From NCBI GenBank assembly GCA_964017065.1, contig OZ024790.1, positions 11,048,403 through 11,112,402 on the forward strand: a stretch of DNA of 64,000 nucleotides, in the 5' to 3' direction. The notes beneath the pieces are model-generated. The model was not told the DNA's origin. It ran no database searches and saw only the letters and a program-made list of their open reading frames with translations. Position numbers and translations under genes: made by a program. The DNA is from Haliclona indistincta (taxonomy: Eukaryota > Porifera > Demospongiae > Haplosclerida > Chalinidae). Positions 1-14,644 of the stretch are shown piece by piece (the first letter of the stretch is position 1; every line of letters begins with the position of its first letter).

Positions 1-229
1 TTTGTCCAATGTTACTGTAATTTTTCCTCAGCTCTTCTAAAAATTACACCCGCCCCTAACAACGGAACAGCTGGAGCATTGAACAGTCTCCTTGTTGACA
101 GTCGACAATAATCATAAAAAACACACGCACACAAACATTATGAATCTTATCTCAGATTTGTATTTCTCATCTTAAGTCAGTCTACTGTATCTGAGACACT
201 GTCTGATTACTATTACATGTATAAACTGG

Positions 230-1174
230 TTAACTAGCTATTTCCATGGAAACTTTTCGACGGGGCACATGACGAACAAGAGTACTAGTCCATTCCTTTC
301 CACTATACAAGTCTAACAGAATGGCTAGCACTTGATTCAGGCATAGAATGCAACGTTGACTGTTTATAGTGTTCAGCTTCATGTACTCTGACACGGGTAG
401 TTTCATGGTCGTGACACCCAATTTTTCTGCCTTGTTTAAAGTCTGACCAACCCCACCGCCGAGATCAACCAGCCCACCTATAATGTACACTTTAGTCAGG
501 TCGATGCTGGTGAGAGTCTGTGGGGCATCTGGTGAAAGATAGACTATCTCTTCCTTGCCGAAATATTCAACTGGAGAAAGCGGAGTTATATCGGAAAATA
601 AGAAACTGCTCAATCCTTTTTTGGCGCGACTATATCCCTCTTGGTCGATTCGATCTCCTTCACGGAGTCCAGTGAGAAACAGCTTTGATGGTTGAGGTGC
701 TAATCGGTTGTATCTGTCCATTTCAACCAGTTGCTTGACCAATAGAATATTCTGTTTCGGACTGTGCGTCTCACCCCATTCACAATCCACAGCCACTCTC
801 AGTTTACTGCTTGCTATTGCCTGCCTTGCTCTTTCTCGTCTTTGTTGCTTCCATTCTTGATTTCTCATCACCAGCTGCTGGGTAACCTTCTTTACCTCTA
901 CTGGCGTCTGTTTCTTCCTTTCTCTATTGATAAAGTGCTTTACTTTATTTTTGATCAGCTTTTTACGAAATTTTCTTGAAATATCGTCCCATTTGTAGCC
1001 ACCAAATGTCTTAGTTCTGAGTTGCTCGAGCGCTCTCTCGTTCAATTCTTTCCAATACTCGTAGTTCTTCTCTGCTACTTGATTGCACTGTGACACTATT
1101 CCGCCGTGGAAGCTAAGGTACTGAGGAACACTGCACCAACAACGAATTCCTGCGCTCAGAACTCGGATAGCCAT
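230..1174 (-). CDS. TRMT10C: TRMT10-family tRNA (guanine-N1) methyltransferase, probably mitochondrial
   Basis: A 314-residue single-exon SPOUT methyltransferase, predicted to use S-adenosylmethionine to methylate N1 of purine 9 in tRNA. The family signature is in the C-terminal half: VAVDCEWGE (the usual DxxF/W start of the domain), then VYIIGGLVDLGGG, KLPVSEYMKLN and CLNQVLAILLDLYSG, ending in HVPRRK. The N-terminus (MAIRVLSAGIRCWCSVPQ) lacks acidic residues and contains Arg and Ser, like a mitochondrial presequence. This favours the TRMT10C (MRPP1, mitochondrial RNase P) branch, although YIIGGLVD and MKLN also resemble TRMT10A, so the paralogue is uncertain. I chose the ATG at 1174; the codon before it is GTG. 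It is divergent from SREK1, with 171 bp between start codons. The stop is TAA at 230-232. Confidence 0.85.
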   Translation of the reverse strand: MAIRVLSAGIRCWCSVPQYLSFHGGIVSQCNQVAEKNYEYWKELNERALEQLRTKTFGGYKWDDISRKFRKKLIKNKVKHFINRERKKQTPVEVKKVTQQLVMRNQEWKQQRRERARQAIASSKLRVAVDCEWGETHSPKQNILLVKQLVEMDRYNRLAPQPSKLFLTGLREGDRIDQEGYSRAKKGLSSFLFSDITPLSPVEYFGKEEIVYLSPDAPQTLTSIDLTKVYIIGGLVDLGGGVGQTLNKAEKLGVTTMKLPVSEYMKLNTINSQRCILCLNQVLAILLDLYSGKEWTSTLVRHVPRRKVSMEIAS

Positions 1175-1345
1175 CACTGAACTGGGCGTGGCTGAATTCC
1201 ACGTGCGCCCGCGAAATTAGGGGCGTCAAGACAGTACGCATGCGTCTCATGCAAACATGTGTTTTTGACATAAATATTTCCGCCATCTAAGAAGAGCTTG
1301 AGGAGCGCCGAAAGCGTTTCCCTAGCTAAGCTAACTACTTTCAGG
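1175..1345. promoter_or_regulatory. Shared divergent promoter region (TRMT10 / SREK1)
   Basis: 171 bp separate the two start codons. The stretch must hold both 5' UTRs and a bidirectional promoter. No TATA box stands out; an AAATATTTCCGCCATC block near 1272-1289 could be an initiator or YY1-like site. This is inference from spacing only. Confidence 0.5.
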
Positions 1346-5363
<4,018 letters not shown>

Positions 5364-5652
5364 CTTTAGTGACTTCTCTTCGTGTAATCTCTTGTTACTA
5401 CTGTCTTGTGTTGTTTTTTTCATAATCCGAAAGTAGTTTTTCCTTTTTTGTCAGTATTGGGGTGGTAGTCTATAGCCCGCGAGACTAAGTAGTCTAATGA
5501 CTCGTTATAAAGACGACTGACTTGCATGTGCTGCCGGGTTTTGATACGGCGGCAATTCACTTCAGCCGTTGCTGTAAAGTATCCCATGGTACTTGAGATC
5601 CTAGTGTGGTGGTTGGTGCTGGTAGCTAATATAACTTCCAGCGACACAGACC
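5364..5652. other. SREK1 3' UTR and upstream region of PAO copy A
   Basis: No gene seen. The stretch holds the SREK1 3' untranslated region and presumably the promoter of PAO copy A. A short AGTAGT..TACTAC-like region is present but no clear element. Confidence 0.5.
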
Positions 5653-7134
5653 ATGTGTTATCTGCACAGACAGACCGTCATGCTGTTGTACTTTTTCTGT
5701 TTATCGCTCGTCACGCCAATTCTAGCAGTTCGCTGTCCTGCGCTAGAGAGCGGCTATGATGCTGATGTCCTAATACTTGGTGCTGGGATGTCTGGGATTA
5801 GCGCTGCAAAGAGTCTGCACGAGAATGGCGTCGATGATTTCATGATTATCGAGGCTGGGGATCGCATGGGTGGACGAATGCGCAGCAAAGAGTTTGGCGG
5901 AATTAGAGTGGAACTTGGAGAGCAGTGGATATTTGGAATACACTTTCCAGAAGATCCTCCACGTCTCTTTAGTGATCACAATGATATTCAACGACTGATT
6001 GAGCGATGCGGTATCAAGGGACTCAACCCAGGTGACAATGAAGCACATGCTTTTTATGATGGTAAAACACTTATCGACAAAGATACTCTAGACATGGCCG
6101 TGTATAAATTTATCAACGTCTCAGGTGCAACTCTGTACAAAGAAAGGGTGATAAGAATGAAAAGGAAGCTTCCCGATATATCTGTCCGGCAAGCACTTAC
6201 TGATATAGGATGGGTACCTGATACACCATTCAAGAAACTCATGGAATGGGACTTCTTTGACTTCTACTACCAGCAACTTCCAGAAACTGCTTCTCTCTTT
6301 AGAATTTTCAGCAAACAGATAGAAAATTTCGGTCAAGATGCGTTTATCATTACTGATCAGCGTGGCAGTGAACACTTGATCTATTGTATGGCTGAAGACT
6401 TTGGGCTAGCACCTCATGACCCTCGACTGAAACTGGGCACTAGAGTCTATCGTGTCCGTAATGGTGATTCATGTGTGTGTGTTGACACTGTAAGCTCATC
6501 GCTAGAGAGAAAGACTTATTGTGGCAAGCGTGCACTGGTCACCTTTAGCATCGGTGTACTACAATCACCATTGGTTCAATTTGTTCCTCGTCTCCCTCGA
6601 TGGAAACAAGAAGCCATCAACATGTTCCGTATGAATCACATACATCGACTCTTCTTGAAATACAAGGAACCGTTTTGGGACAATGTCACATTTATTGATC
6701 ATTTGGATGAAGTGAAGGGTCGATATGTAGCTTTCCAACCTCTTGACTACTATCGTTACAATATTTCTCAGTCAGCACATGTCATCGTTTCTACAATGAT
6801 TGGTGAGCAAGCTGAGATCATGGTCAAGCAGCCAATTTCAGAGATCAAGCATGATGTAAAGAAAGTGTTTGAAGAGATGTATCCAGATGCAACGATACCA
6901 GATCCTGAAGATATTCTTGTCACTGATTGGAAAAATGATCCACTGTATCTTGGCTCAGCTCCAAATAAAGCTATAGGAGCAACAGACAGCACGTACAATA
7001 TTCTAGCAGCTCCTGTTGGTCGATTGTTCTTCAGTGGAGATGGAATAGACAAGTTGTACAGTGGACAGCTTCATGGCGCTTACTACAGTGGAGTCAATGC
7101 AGGTCTAGCGATAGCCAACGCCACTAATTTGTAA
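5653..7134 (+). CDS. PAO copy A: secreted FAD-dependent polyamine oxidase-like enzyme
   Basis: 493 aa, one exon, close to the usual length for secreted plant-type polyamine oxidases. A hydrophobic signal peptide (LLYFFCLSLVTPILA) precedes a conserved Cys-Pro. The FAD-binding Rossmann motif [13 protein letters not shown] is at about residues 43-55, followed by GGRMRS and VELGEQW. The C-terminal half has ITDQRGSEHLIY, LVTFSIGVLQSPLVQF, RLFLKYKEPFWD (its Lys aligns with the flavin-proximal Lys of maize PAO, from memory) and GRLFFSGDGIDKLYSGQLHG, the second FAD-binding segment. It would oxidise amines in the secretory path or outside the cell and release hydrogen peroxide. Maize PAO has WVEG where this has WIFG, so the substrate may differ. 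ATGs at 5653 and 5680 are both possible starts. A and G share [14 protein letters not shown], unlike B-D. Confidence 0.9.
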   Translation: MCYLHRQTVMLLYFFCLSLVTPILAVRCPALESGYDADVLILGAGMSGISAAKSLHENGVDDFMIIEAGDRMGGRMRSKEFGGIRVELGEQWIFGIHFPEDPPRLFSDHNDIQRLIERCGIKGLNPGDNEAHAFYDGKTLIDKDTLDMAVYKFINVSGATLYKERVIRMKRKLPDISVRQALTDIGWVPDTPFKKLMEWDFFDFYYQQLPETASLFRIFSKQIENFGQDAFIITDQRGSEHLIYCMAEDFGLAPHDPRLKLGTRVYRVRNGDSCVCVDTVSSSLERKTYCGKRALVTFSIGVLQSPLVQFVPRLPRWKQEAINMFRMNHIHRLFLKYKEPFWDNVTFIDHLDEVKGRYVAFQPLDYYRYNISQSAHVIVSTMIGEQAEIMVKQPISEIKHDVKKVFEEMYPDATIPDPEDILVTDWKNDPLYLGSAPNKAIGATDSTYNILAAPVGRLFFSGDGIDKLYSGQLHGAYYSGVNAGLAIANATNL

Positions 7135-7996
7135 GGAAAAAGACTGACCCAAAGTAGTAGTGCTATATAACACAATCGTGTGGTTTGTAACACAGCAAAC
7201 AGATATTTAACAATGATAGTGTGGGTGTTACCGTCAAGACTTATAAGACATACACCATTAATTTTGTACATTGTTCATGTCCTGCATGACAATAGTTACA
7301 AATTAATGGTACTACTGCTAGTATAGTATTCTGACAAATTCTGCTTGTACTGCTTTCGAGATTCACCTCTGTCTCAAGCATTGAGACAAGACAAGTACGA
7401 GGTTCTAGCTCTTACCTTGTTACAGTACCTTGCAATGACAAAGGTATAGTTGCGCCATAATGCTATTTTAATTTATAGCGGTTGCCTCTTCAGGAGAGTT
7501 GCTTGCTTTGTGTGACTAACGTTGTGTTCTGTTTTACATTCCTGCTCAAGTTGGCGGCTTATTGGTGACCACATGACCTGCAAGATACGGGGTTAGTATT
7601 CTCTTCTACTTCAGTGCACTGTGTCTTGCTCTTACGTAGATTGATCCAAGGTCGTGCAGTTGACCTTACTAGACCAGGTCCTTCCTCTCCAGCCAGTGGT
7701 CTGTGGATTGATTGCTTTATCGTTTCTCAACCAGTCTAAGCAAAATTAATAGGGATAGTGTTACCTTATGTAACAAGACTGAAGTGAGAAAAGACCGTGC
7801 CAAGTTACCATCACTAAAAACCTAGCTACATGTGGTACATCATGAACTTAAGGAATTAACTGTGTTGGCTGAATGGTAGCCATGACTACCTTTCCTATGT
7901 AGCTACATACTTCCACTGGTAGTTAAATTAAATACAATCCGGCAAAGGATCAGTACTGCACTGCAACTTCAGACCGCTGTGAATAATTTGGGGCAA
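7135..7996. repeat. PAO intergenic spacer, copy 1 of a tandem duplication unit
   Basis: About 850 bp that recurs almost base for base after copy B (10647-11508) and after copy C (13018-13653 plus 14417-14644). It contains the shared upstream region with GTTAAATTAAATACAATCCGGCAAAGG, so each unit is one PAO gene plus its spacer. No coding sequence was recognised. Confidence 0.85.
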
Positions 7997-9070
7997 ATGC
8001 AGCTCTGCTCAGGCAGCATGCTGATACTGTGTTACGTCGGCTTGCTCAGTCTCTTTATGCCAATCTTTTCGGCTCGCTGTCCTGCGCAGGAGAGCGGCTA
8101 TGATGCTGATGTCCTAATACTTGGTGCTGGGATGTCTGGGATTAGTGCTGCAAAGAGTCTGCACGAGAACGGCGTCGACAATTTCATGATTATCGAGGCT
8201 CGGGATCGCATGGGTGGACGAATGCGCAGCAAAGAGTTTGGCGGAATTAGAGTGGAACTTGGAGAGCAGTGGATATTTGGAATACACTTACCACAAGATC
8301 CTCCGACTCGCTTTAGTAATCACAATGATATTCAACGACTGATTGAGCGATGCGGTATCAAGGGACTCAACCCAAGTGCCGCAAACGAAGCACATGCTTT
8401 TTATGATGGTAAAACACTTATTGACAAAGATACACTGGACATGGGCATGTATGAATTCGTCAACGTCTCACGCGTAACTCTGAACGAAGAAATGATCACA
8501 AGAATGAAAAAGAAGCTTCCCGACATATCCGTCCGTCAAGCACTTACTGACATAGGATGGGTACCCGATACACCATTCAAGAAACTCATGGAATGGGACT
8601 TCTTTGACTTCTACTACCAGCAACTTCCAGAGACCGGTTCCCTTTATAGAATTATCAGCAACCAGATAGAAAATTTTGGTCAAAATGTGCGTATCATTAC
8701 TGATCAGCGTGGCAGTGAACACTTGATCTATTGTATGGCTGAAGACTTTGGGCTAGCACCTCATGACCCTCGACTGAAACTGGGCACTAGAGTCTATCGT
8801 GTACGTAATGGTGATTCATGTGTGTGTGTTGATACTGTGAGCTCATCGCTAGAGAGAAAGACTTATTGTGGCAAGCGTGCACTAGTCACCTTTAGCATCG
8901 GTGTACTACAATCACCATTGGTTCAATTTGTTCCTCGTCTCCCTCGATGGAAACAAGAAGCTATCAACATGTTCAGTATGAATCACATACATCGACTCTT
9001 CTTGAAATACAAGGAACCATTTTGGGACAATGTCACGTTTATTGATCGTTTGGATGAAGTGAAGGGTCGA

Positions 9071-10206
9071 TGTAATGACTTGTACTCTGAACTATTTTGC
9101 ATGACATCATATTTCGTAATCATTGATTGTACTATATATTATGCTCCTAGCCTGGTCTTGTTGTTGTTGTGCAAAGAAACTATTTCCCTCCGAGCTGGGC
9201 TCGGTTTTATGAATCTGTGACATTTGGCGACGAGGACGGAGCTGAACCTATATCGATATGGCCACGATACCTGTCGGCAATATTGGAGAGTTCGTCCCGG
9301 ACAAAGAAGAGTGGTCACAGTACGAGACTCGTCTTCGTTATTTCTTTGTGGCGAACAACATCAAGGAAGAAGCTGCTCAAAAAGCCGTCTTCCTTACCGT
9401 AGTGGGTCCGGCGACGTTCAAGACTCTGACTTCCCTGGTTTCGCCCGCCTCGGTAGATGACAAGACTTACCCGCAACTAACGGGAGAACTGGGAAAGTAC
9501 TACAACCCAAAGCCTTCCGAGATAGTACAACGTTTTAAGTTCAATTCAAGGTGCCGCCAGCCAACGGAGTCAGTGGCAACTTTTGTCACCGAGTTAAGAG
9601 CCCTGGTGAAGCATTGCAACTACGCGGCGGATTCTTTGGACTCCTTGCTGAGAGACAGGCTCGTGTGTGGAATTAATGATATGCAAATGCAGCGAAGGTT
9701 GCTGTCGGAAGACAAGCTTACATTTGAAACTGCGTTCAAGATTACATTAGCAATGGAGACAGCTGCTAGAGATACACAGACATGCTCGGCGCTTCAGCAA
9801 GAGCAACCACAAGTTAAAGAGGAGAATTTGAAGTTACAGAAGATTATGCCTGCCCCGGTTCGTACCCCTAGCCCTTCAAGCGGACCACGTAGCCAATGTT
9901 ATCGCTGTGGGTATGGAGGACATTCGTCAGACAGTTGCAAGTTCAGGTACACCAAATGCCATCATTGTGGTAAAACAGGACATATTGTTCGCGTGTGCAG
10001 ATCGAAACGACCACAACAACCACAACAACATCCTCCTGTATCAAATCAGTATTTGGAAGAAACCAACCCAGACCTACATGATAATGGGAATACATCGGCA
10101 CCACCAGAATACACGATGTTTTCTTTGGAAGCAGATCAGTACACCCACCCTTATGTTTTGGAGCTGCAACTGGATGAGAAAATAGTTCAGAGTACAAGTC
10201 ATTACA
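9071..10206 (+). mobile_element. Truncated Ty3/Mag-like LTR element with an inverted LTR end, inside PAO copy B
   Basis: Flanked by a 5-bp duplication GTCGA (9066-9070 and 10207-10211); copies A, C, D and G carry the single uninterrupted GTCGATAT site. The left end TGTAATGACTTGTACTC.. begins a putative 152-bp LTR (9071-9222, ending CTGTGACA). It is followed by TTTGGCGACGAGGACGG, which resembles the primer-binding region of Mag-type elements, then gag. The last 28 bp (10179-10206) are the perfect inverse of the first 28 bp, where a normal 3' LTR should be. Pol is absent beyond the first residues of a protease-like region. Confidence 0.85.
9258..10198 (+). CDS. Retrotransposon Gag-like polyprotein with two CCHC zinc knuckles (truncated)
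   Basis: Starts MATIPVGNIGEFVPDKEEW. A capsid-like region of about 170 residues contains FFVANNIKEEAAQKAVFLT and RFKFNSRCRQPTESVATFV. Two zinc knuckles follow, CYRCGYGGHSSDSC and CHHCGKTGHIVRVC, a Gag nucleocapsid signature. The tail (YTMFSLEADQYTHPYVLEL) resembles the lead-in to an aspartic protease, but the Asp-Thr-Gly catalytic motif is missing because the element ends. The frame continues without a stop through the inverted terminus into PAO C-terminal sequence up to 10646. It would package RNA in an active element. Here it is at most a source of a fusion protein. Confidence 0.85.
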
Positions 10207-10646
10207 GTCGATATGTAGCTTTCCAACCTCTTGACTACTATCGTTACAATATTTCTCAGTCAGCACATGTCATCGTTTCTACAGTGATTGGTGAGCAAGC
10301 TGAGATCATGGTCAAGCAGCCAATTTCAGAGATCAAGCATGATGTAAAGAAAGTGTTTGAAGAGATGTATCCAGATGCAACGATACCAGATCCTGAAGAT
10401 ATTCTTGTCACTGATTGGAAAAATGATCCACTGTATCTTGGCTCAGCTCCAAATAAAGCTATAGGAGTAACAGACAGTACGTACAATATTCTAGCAGCTC
10501 CTGTTGGTCGATTGTTCTTCAGTGGAGATGGAATAGACAAGTTGTACAGTGGACAGCTTCATGGCGCTTACTACAGTGGAGTCAATGCAGGTCTAGCCAT
10601 AGCCAACGCCACTAATATTGTAAGGAAAAGGACTGACCCAAAGTAG

Positions 10647-11508
10647 TTAGTGCTATAACACACAATCGTGTGGTTTGTAACACAGCAAACAGATATTTAA
10701 CAATGATAGTGTTGGTCTTACCATCAAGACTTATAAGACATACACCATTAATTTTGTGCATTGTTCATGTCCTGACAACAGTTACAAATTAATGGTACTA
10801 CTGCTACTACTGCTAGTATAGTATTCTGACAAATTCTGCTTGTACTGCTTTCAAGATTCATTGCTGTCGCAAGCATTGGGACAAGACAAGTACGTCGAGG
10901 TTCTAGTTCTTACCTTGTTACAGTACCTTGCAATGACAAAGATATAGTTGCGCCATCATGCTATTTTAATTTACAGCGGTTGCCTCTTCAGGAGAGTTGC
11001 TTGCTTTGTGTGACTAACGTTGTGTTCTGTTTTACATTCCTGCTAAAGTTGGTGGCTTATTGGTGACCACATGACCTGCAAGATACGGGAAACATTAAGG
11101 TTACTATTCTCTTCTACTTCAGTGCACTGTGTCTTGCTCTTACATTGATTGATCCAAGGTCGTGCAGTTGACCTTACTAGACCAGGTCCTTCCTCTCCAG
11201 CCAGTGGTCTGTGGATTGATTGCATGCTTTATCGTTTCTCAACCAGTCTAAGCAAAATTAGTAGGGATAGTGTTACCTTATGTAACAAGACTGAAGTGAG
11301 AAAAGACCGTGCCAAGTTACCATCACTAAAAACGTAGCTACATGTGGTACATCATGAACTTGAGGAATTAACTGTGTTGGCTGAATGGTAGCCATGACTA
11401 CCTTTCCTATGTAGCTACATACTTCCACTGGTAGTTAAATTAAATACAATCCGGCAAAGGATCAGTACTGCACTGCAACTTCAGACCGCTGTGAATAATT
11501 TGGGGCAA
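10647..11508. repeat. PAO intergenic spacer, copy 2
   Basis: Near-identical to 7135-7996, with small indels such as an extra ACTGCTACT and GGAAACATTAAGGTTA. It carries the presumed promoter of copy C. No gene seen. Confidence 0.85.
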
Positions 11509-13017
11509 ATGCAGCTCTGCTCAGGCAGCATGCTGATACTGTGTTACGTCGGCTTGCTCAGTCTCTTTATGCCAATCTTTTCGGCTCGCTGTCCTGCGCA
11601 GGAGAGCGGCTATGATGCTGATGTCCTAATACTTGGTGCTGGGATGTCTGGGATTAGTGCTGCAAAGAGTCTGCACGAGAACGGCGTCGACAATTTCATG
11701 ATTATCGAGGCTCGGGATCGCATGGGTGGACGAATGCGCAGCAAAGAGTTTGGCGGAATTAGAGTGGAACTTGGAGAGCAGTGGATATTTGGAATACACT
11801 TACCACAAGATCCTCCGACTCGCTTTAGTAATCACAATGATATTCAACGACTGATTGAGCGATGCGGTATCAAGGGACTCAACCCAAGTGCCGCAAACGA
11901 AGCACATGCTTTTTATGATGCTAAAACACTTATTGACAAAGATACACTGGATGTGGGCATGTATGAATTCGTCAACGTCTCACGTGTAACTCTGAACGAA
12001 GAAATGATGACAAGAATGAAAAAGAAGCTTCCCGACATATCCGTCCGTCAAGCACTTACTGACATAGGATGGGTACCCGATACACCATTCAAGAAACTCA
12101 TGGAATGGGACTTCTTTGACTTCTACTACCAGCAACTTCCAGAGACCGGTTCCCTTTATAGAATTATCAGCAACCAGATAGAAAATTTCGGTCAAAATGT
12201 GCGTATCATTACTGATCAGCGTGGCAGTGAACACTTGATCTATTGTATGGCTGAAGACTTTGGGCTAGCACCTCATGACCCTCGACTGAAACTGGGCACT
12301 AGAGTCTATCGTGTACGTAATGGTGATTCATGTGTGTGTGTTGATACTGTGAGCTCATCGCTAGAGAGAAAGACTTATTGTGGCAAGCGTGCACTAGTCA
12401 CCTTTAGCATCGGTGTACTACAATCACCATTGGTTCAATTTGTTCCTCGTCTCCCTCGATGGAAACAAGAAGCCATCAACATGTTCAGTATGAATCACAT
12501 ACATCGACTCTTCTTGAAATACAAGGAACCATTTTGGGACAATGTCACGTTTATTGATCGTTTGGATGAAGTGAAGGGTCGATATGTAGCTTTCCAACCT
12601 CTTGACTACTATCGTTACAATATTTCTCAGTCAGCACATGTCATCGTTTCTACAGTGATTGGTGAGCAAGCTGAGATCATGGTCAAGCAGCCAATTTCAG
12701 AGATCAAGAATGATGTAAAGAAAGTGTTTGAAGAGATGTATCCGGATGCAACGATACCAGATCCTGAAGATATTCTTGTCACTGATTGGAAAAATGATCC
12801 ACTGTATCTTGGCTCAGCTCCAAATAAAGCTATAGGAGCAACAGACAGTACGTACAATATTCTAGCAGCTCCTGTTGGTCGATTGTTCTTCAGTGGAGAT
12901 GGAATAGACAAGTTGTACAGTGGACAGCTTCATGGCGCTTACTACAGTGGAGTCAATGCAGGTCTAGCGATAGCCAACGCCACTAATATTGTAAGGAAAG
13001 AGACTGACCCAAAGTAG
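11509..13017 (+). CDS. PAO copy C: secreted FAD-dependent polyamine oxidase-like enzyme
   Basis: 502 aa from the ATG at 11509 (an in-frame GTG lies six codons upstream). The signal peptide core is LILCYVGLLSLFMPIFSA, then RCPAQESGYDAD and the FAD motif [13 protein letters not shown]. It differs from the uninterrupted parts of copy B by only a handful of residues (for example FYDAKTL for FYDGKTL, and IKNDVKK for IKHDVKK). All family motifs are intact: VELGEQW, DQRGSEHLIY, the Lys in LFLKYKEPFW, and SGDGIDKLYSGQLHG. This is the intact reference copy showing the empty GTCGA target of the copy B insertion. No introns, unlike the non-PAO neighbours. Confidence 0.92.
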   Translation: MQLCSGSMLILCYVGLLSLFMPIFSARCPAQESGYDADVLILGAGMSGISAAKSLHENGVDNFMIIEARDRMGGRMRSKEFGGIRVELGEQWIFGIHLPQDPPTRFSNHNDIQRLIERCGIKGLNPSAANEAHAFYDAKTLIDKDTLDVGMYEFVNVSRVTLNEEMMTRMKKKLPDISVRQALTDIGWVPDTPFKKLMEWDFFDFYYQQLPETGSLYRIISNQIENFGQNVRIITDQRGSEHLIYCMAEDFGLAPHDPRLKLGTRVYRVRNGDSCVCVDTVSSSLERKTYCGKRALVTFSIGVLQSPLVQFVPRLPRWKQEAINMFSMNHIHRLFLKYKEPFWDNVTFIDRLDEVKGRYVAFQPLDYYRYNISQSAHVIVSTVIGEQAEIMVKQPISEIKNDVKKVFEEMYPDATIPDPEDILVTDWKNDPLYLGSAPNKAIGATDSTYNILAAPVGRLFFSGDGIDKLYSGQLHGAYYSGVNAGLAIANATNIVRKETDPK

Positions 13018-13653
13018 TTAGTGCTATAACACACAATCGTGTGGTTTGTAACACAGCAAACAGATATTTAACAATGATAGTGTTGGTGTTACCGTCAAGA
13101 CTTATAAGACATACACCATTAATTTTGTACATTGTTCATGTCCTGACAAAAGTTACAAATTAATGGTACTACTGCTACTACTGCTAGTATAGTATTCTGA
13201 CAAATTCTGCTTGTACTGCTTTCGAGATTCATTGCTGTCGCAAGCATTGGGACAAGACAAGTATGAGGTTCTAGCTCTTACCTTGTTACAGTACCTTGCA
13301 ATGACAAAAGTATAGTTGCGCCATCATGCAATTTTAATTTATATCGGTTGCCTCTTCAGGAGAGTTGCTTGCTTTGTGTGACTAACGTTGTGTTCTGTTT
13401 TACATTCCTGCTCAAGTTGGCGGCTTATTGGTGACCACATGACCTGCAAGATATGGGAAACATTAAGGTTACTATTCTCTTCTACTTCAGTGCACTGTGT
13501 CTTGCTCTTACATTGATTGATCCAAGGTCGTGCAGTTGACCTTACTAGACCAGGCAGGTCCTTCCTCTCCAGCCAGTGGTCCGTGGATTGATTGCTTTAT
13601 CGTTTCTCAACCAGTCTAAGCAAAATTAATAGGGATAGTGTTACCGTATGTAA
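13018..13653. repeat. PAO intergenic spacer, copy 3 (left part)
   Basis: Homologous to the first two spacers up to GTTACCGTATGTAA, where a MITE interrupts it. The rest of the spacer resumes at 14417. Confidence 0.85.
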
Positions 13654-14416
13654 TGAAGCACCAAAGGTGCAGATGCCTCGGTGGAATGCAACCATTTCAC
13701 ATACACAGCAACAAACTGCAGCTGTTATACCTTTCTGTACAGCAGTATAATACTTATGCAATGCAATTCCTGTATGATGAAATTAAAGCTGAAGAGCGCT
13801 GCAACAAGGCAGTACAGCACTGTTTGCAGAATAAGCTAGTGGGTTGCAACTATGCAATCAGAAGCCAATCAGTGCTGACCACTAATTCAACTGGGCGTGT
13901 CTATAAAGTTCACGGCACAGCACATACACGAGCGAGATACTAGTAGCGTCCTACGCTGCTATCCTGTGACTTATCAGTTTCTAGGCAGTCAACTGTGGAT
14001 AGTTTTGTCTACAGAGAACTCTAGATCATCAGCAACTACTGTAGCTCAAGCCGGCGAGCTCAAGCTCGAGCTGTAGGCCTTCGAGAGAATTTCGCTGGAC
14101 CTACCAAGCTGTTTTATAGTACAAACGAACTCACTAGCTGTAAGGCAGTCAGCTGTAAACTGTTTTGTCTTTAGAGGAGTCCAGATAGCCGGGAACAGCC
14201 GTCGAGGTAAGCATCTCACGCCATAACTCACGAACGGAGCTTTAGAAATTAGAACCAACAATTTATCAATTCAGTTCTGAGCAAATAGCGATTTCTACCT
14301 GTGTTGCTGATATCAGCGCTTAGTTTTTAGCGTGCGATGCGCTATGCCGGCAACGGACAGATACACACACACACAACACGACTACTGTATGCCTCGTGGC
14401 TCCGCCCACCGAGGCA
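13654..14416. mobile_element. 763-bp MITE in the PAO spacer, 3-bp TAA duplication
   Basis: Comparison with spacers 1 and 2 (TTATGTAACAAGACTG) gives exact boundaries: TAA (13651-13653), insert, TAA (14417-14419). Inverted motif ATGCCTCGGTGG (13673-13684) and CCACCGAGGCAT (14406-14417) lie near the ends. A 3-bp TAA/TWA duplication is typical of PIF/Harbinger elements. No transposase is encoded, and the 101-aa ORF at 13638-13943 has no recognisable domain. Confidence 0.8.
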
Positions 14417-14644
14417 TAACAAGACTGAAGTGAGAAAAGACCGTGCCAAGTTACCATCACTAAAAACGTAGCTACATGTATAGTACATCATGAACTTGAG
14501 GAATTAACTGTGTTGGCTGAATGGTAGCCATTACTACCTTTCCTATGTAGCTACATGCTTCCACTGGTAGTTAAATTAAATACAATCCGGCAAAGGATCA
14601 GTACTGCCGCACTACTTCGGACAGCTGTGAATAATTTGAGGCGA

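Larger units (their letters stand above)
7997..10646 (+). pseudogene. PAO copy B, split by a retroelement insertion
   Basis: Starts at the same ATG as copy C (MQLCSGSMLILCYVGLL signal peptide) and is almost identical to it. The frame is interrupted after ...DEVKGR at 9070 by a 1136-bp element and resumes at 10207-10212 with YVAFQPLDYYRYN to the stop at 10646. The 5' half stays open for about 48 further codons inside the element, ending at 9220. The 3' half is in frame with the element's gag ORF, so 9258-10646 reads as one 462-aa Gag-PAO fusion. Neither half alone has a complete FAD fold, so normal enzyme is unlikely unless the insert is removed. The spacer on either side is intact, which dates the insertion after the tandem duplication. 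Confidence 0.9.

Noticed and set aside
14555..14644. N-terminal extension of PAO copy D
   Set aside because: The extra ATG comes from one base change in the spacer, and the extension precedes the signal peptide shared with B and C.
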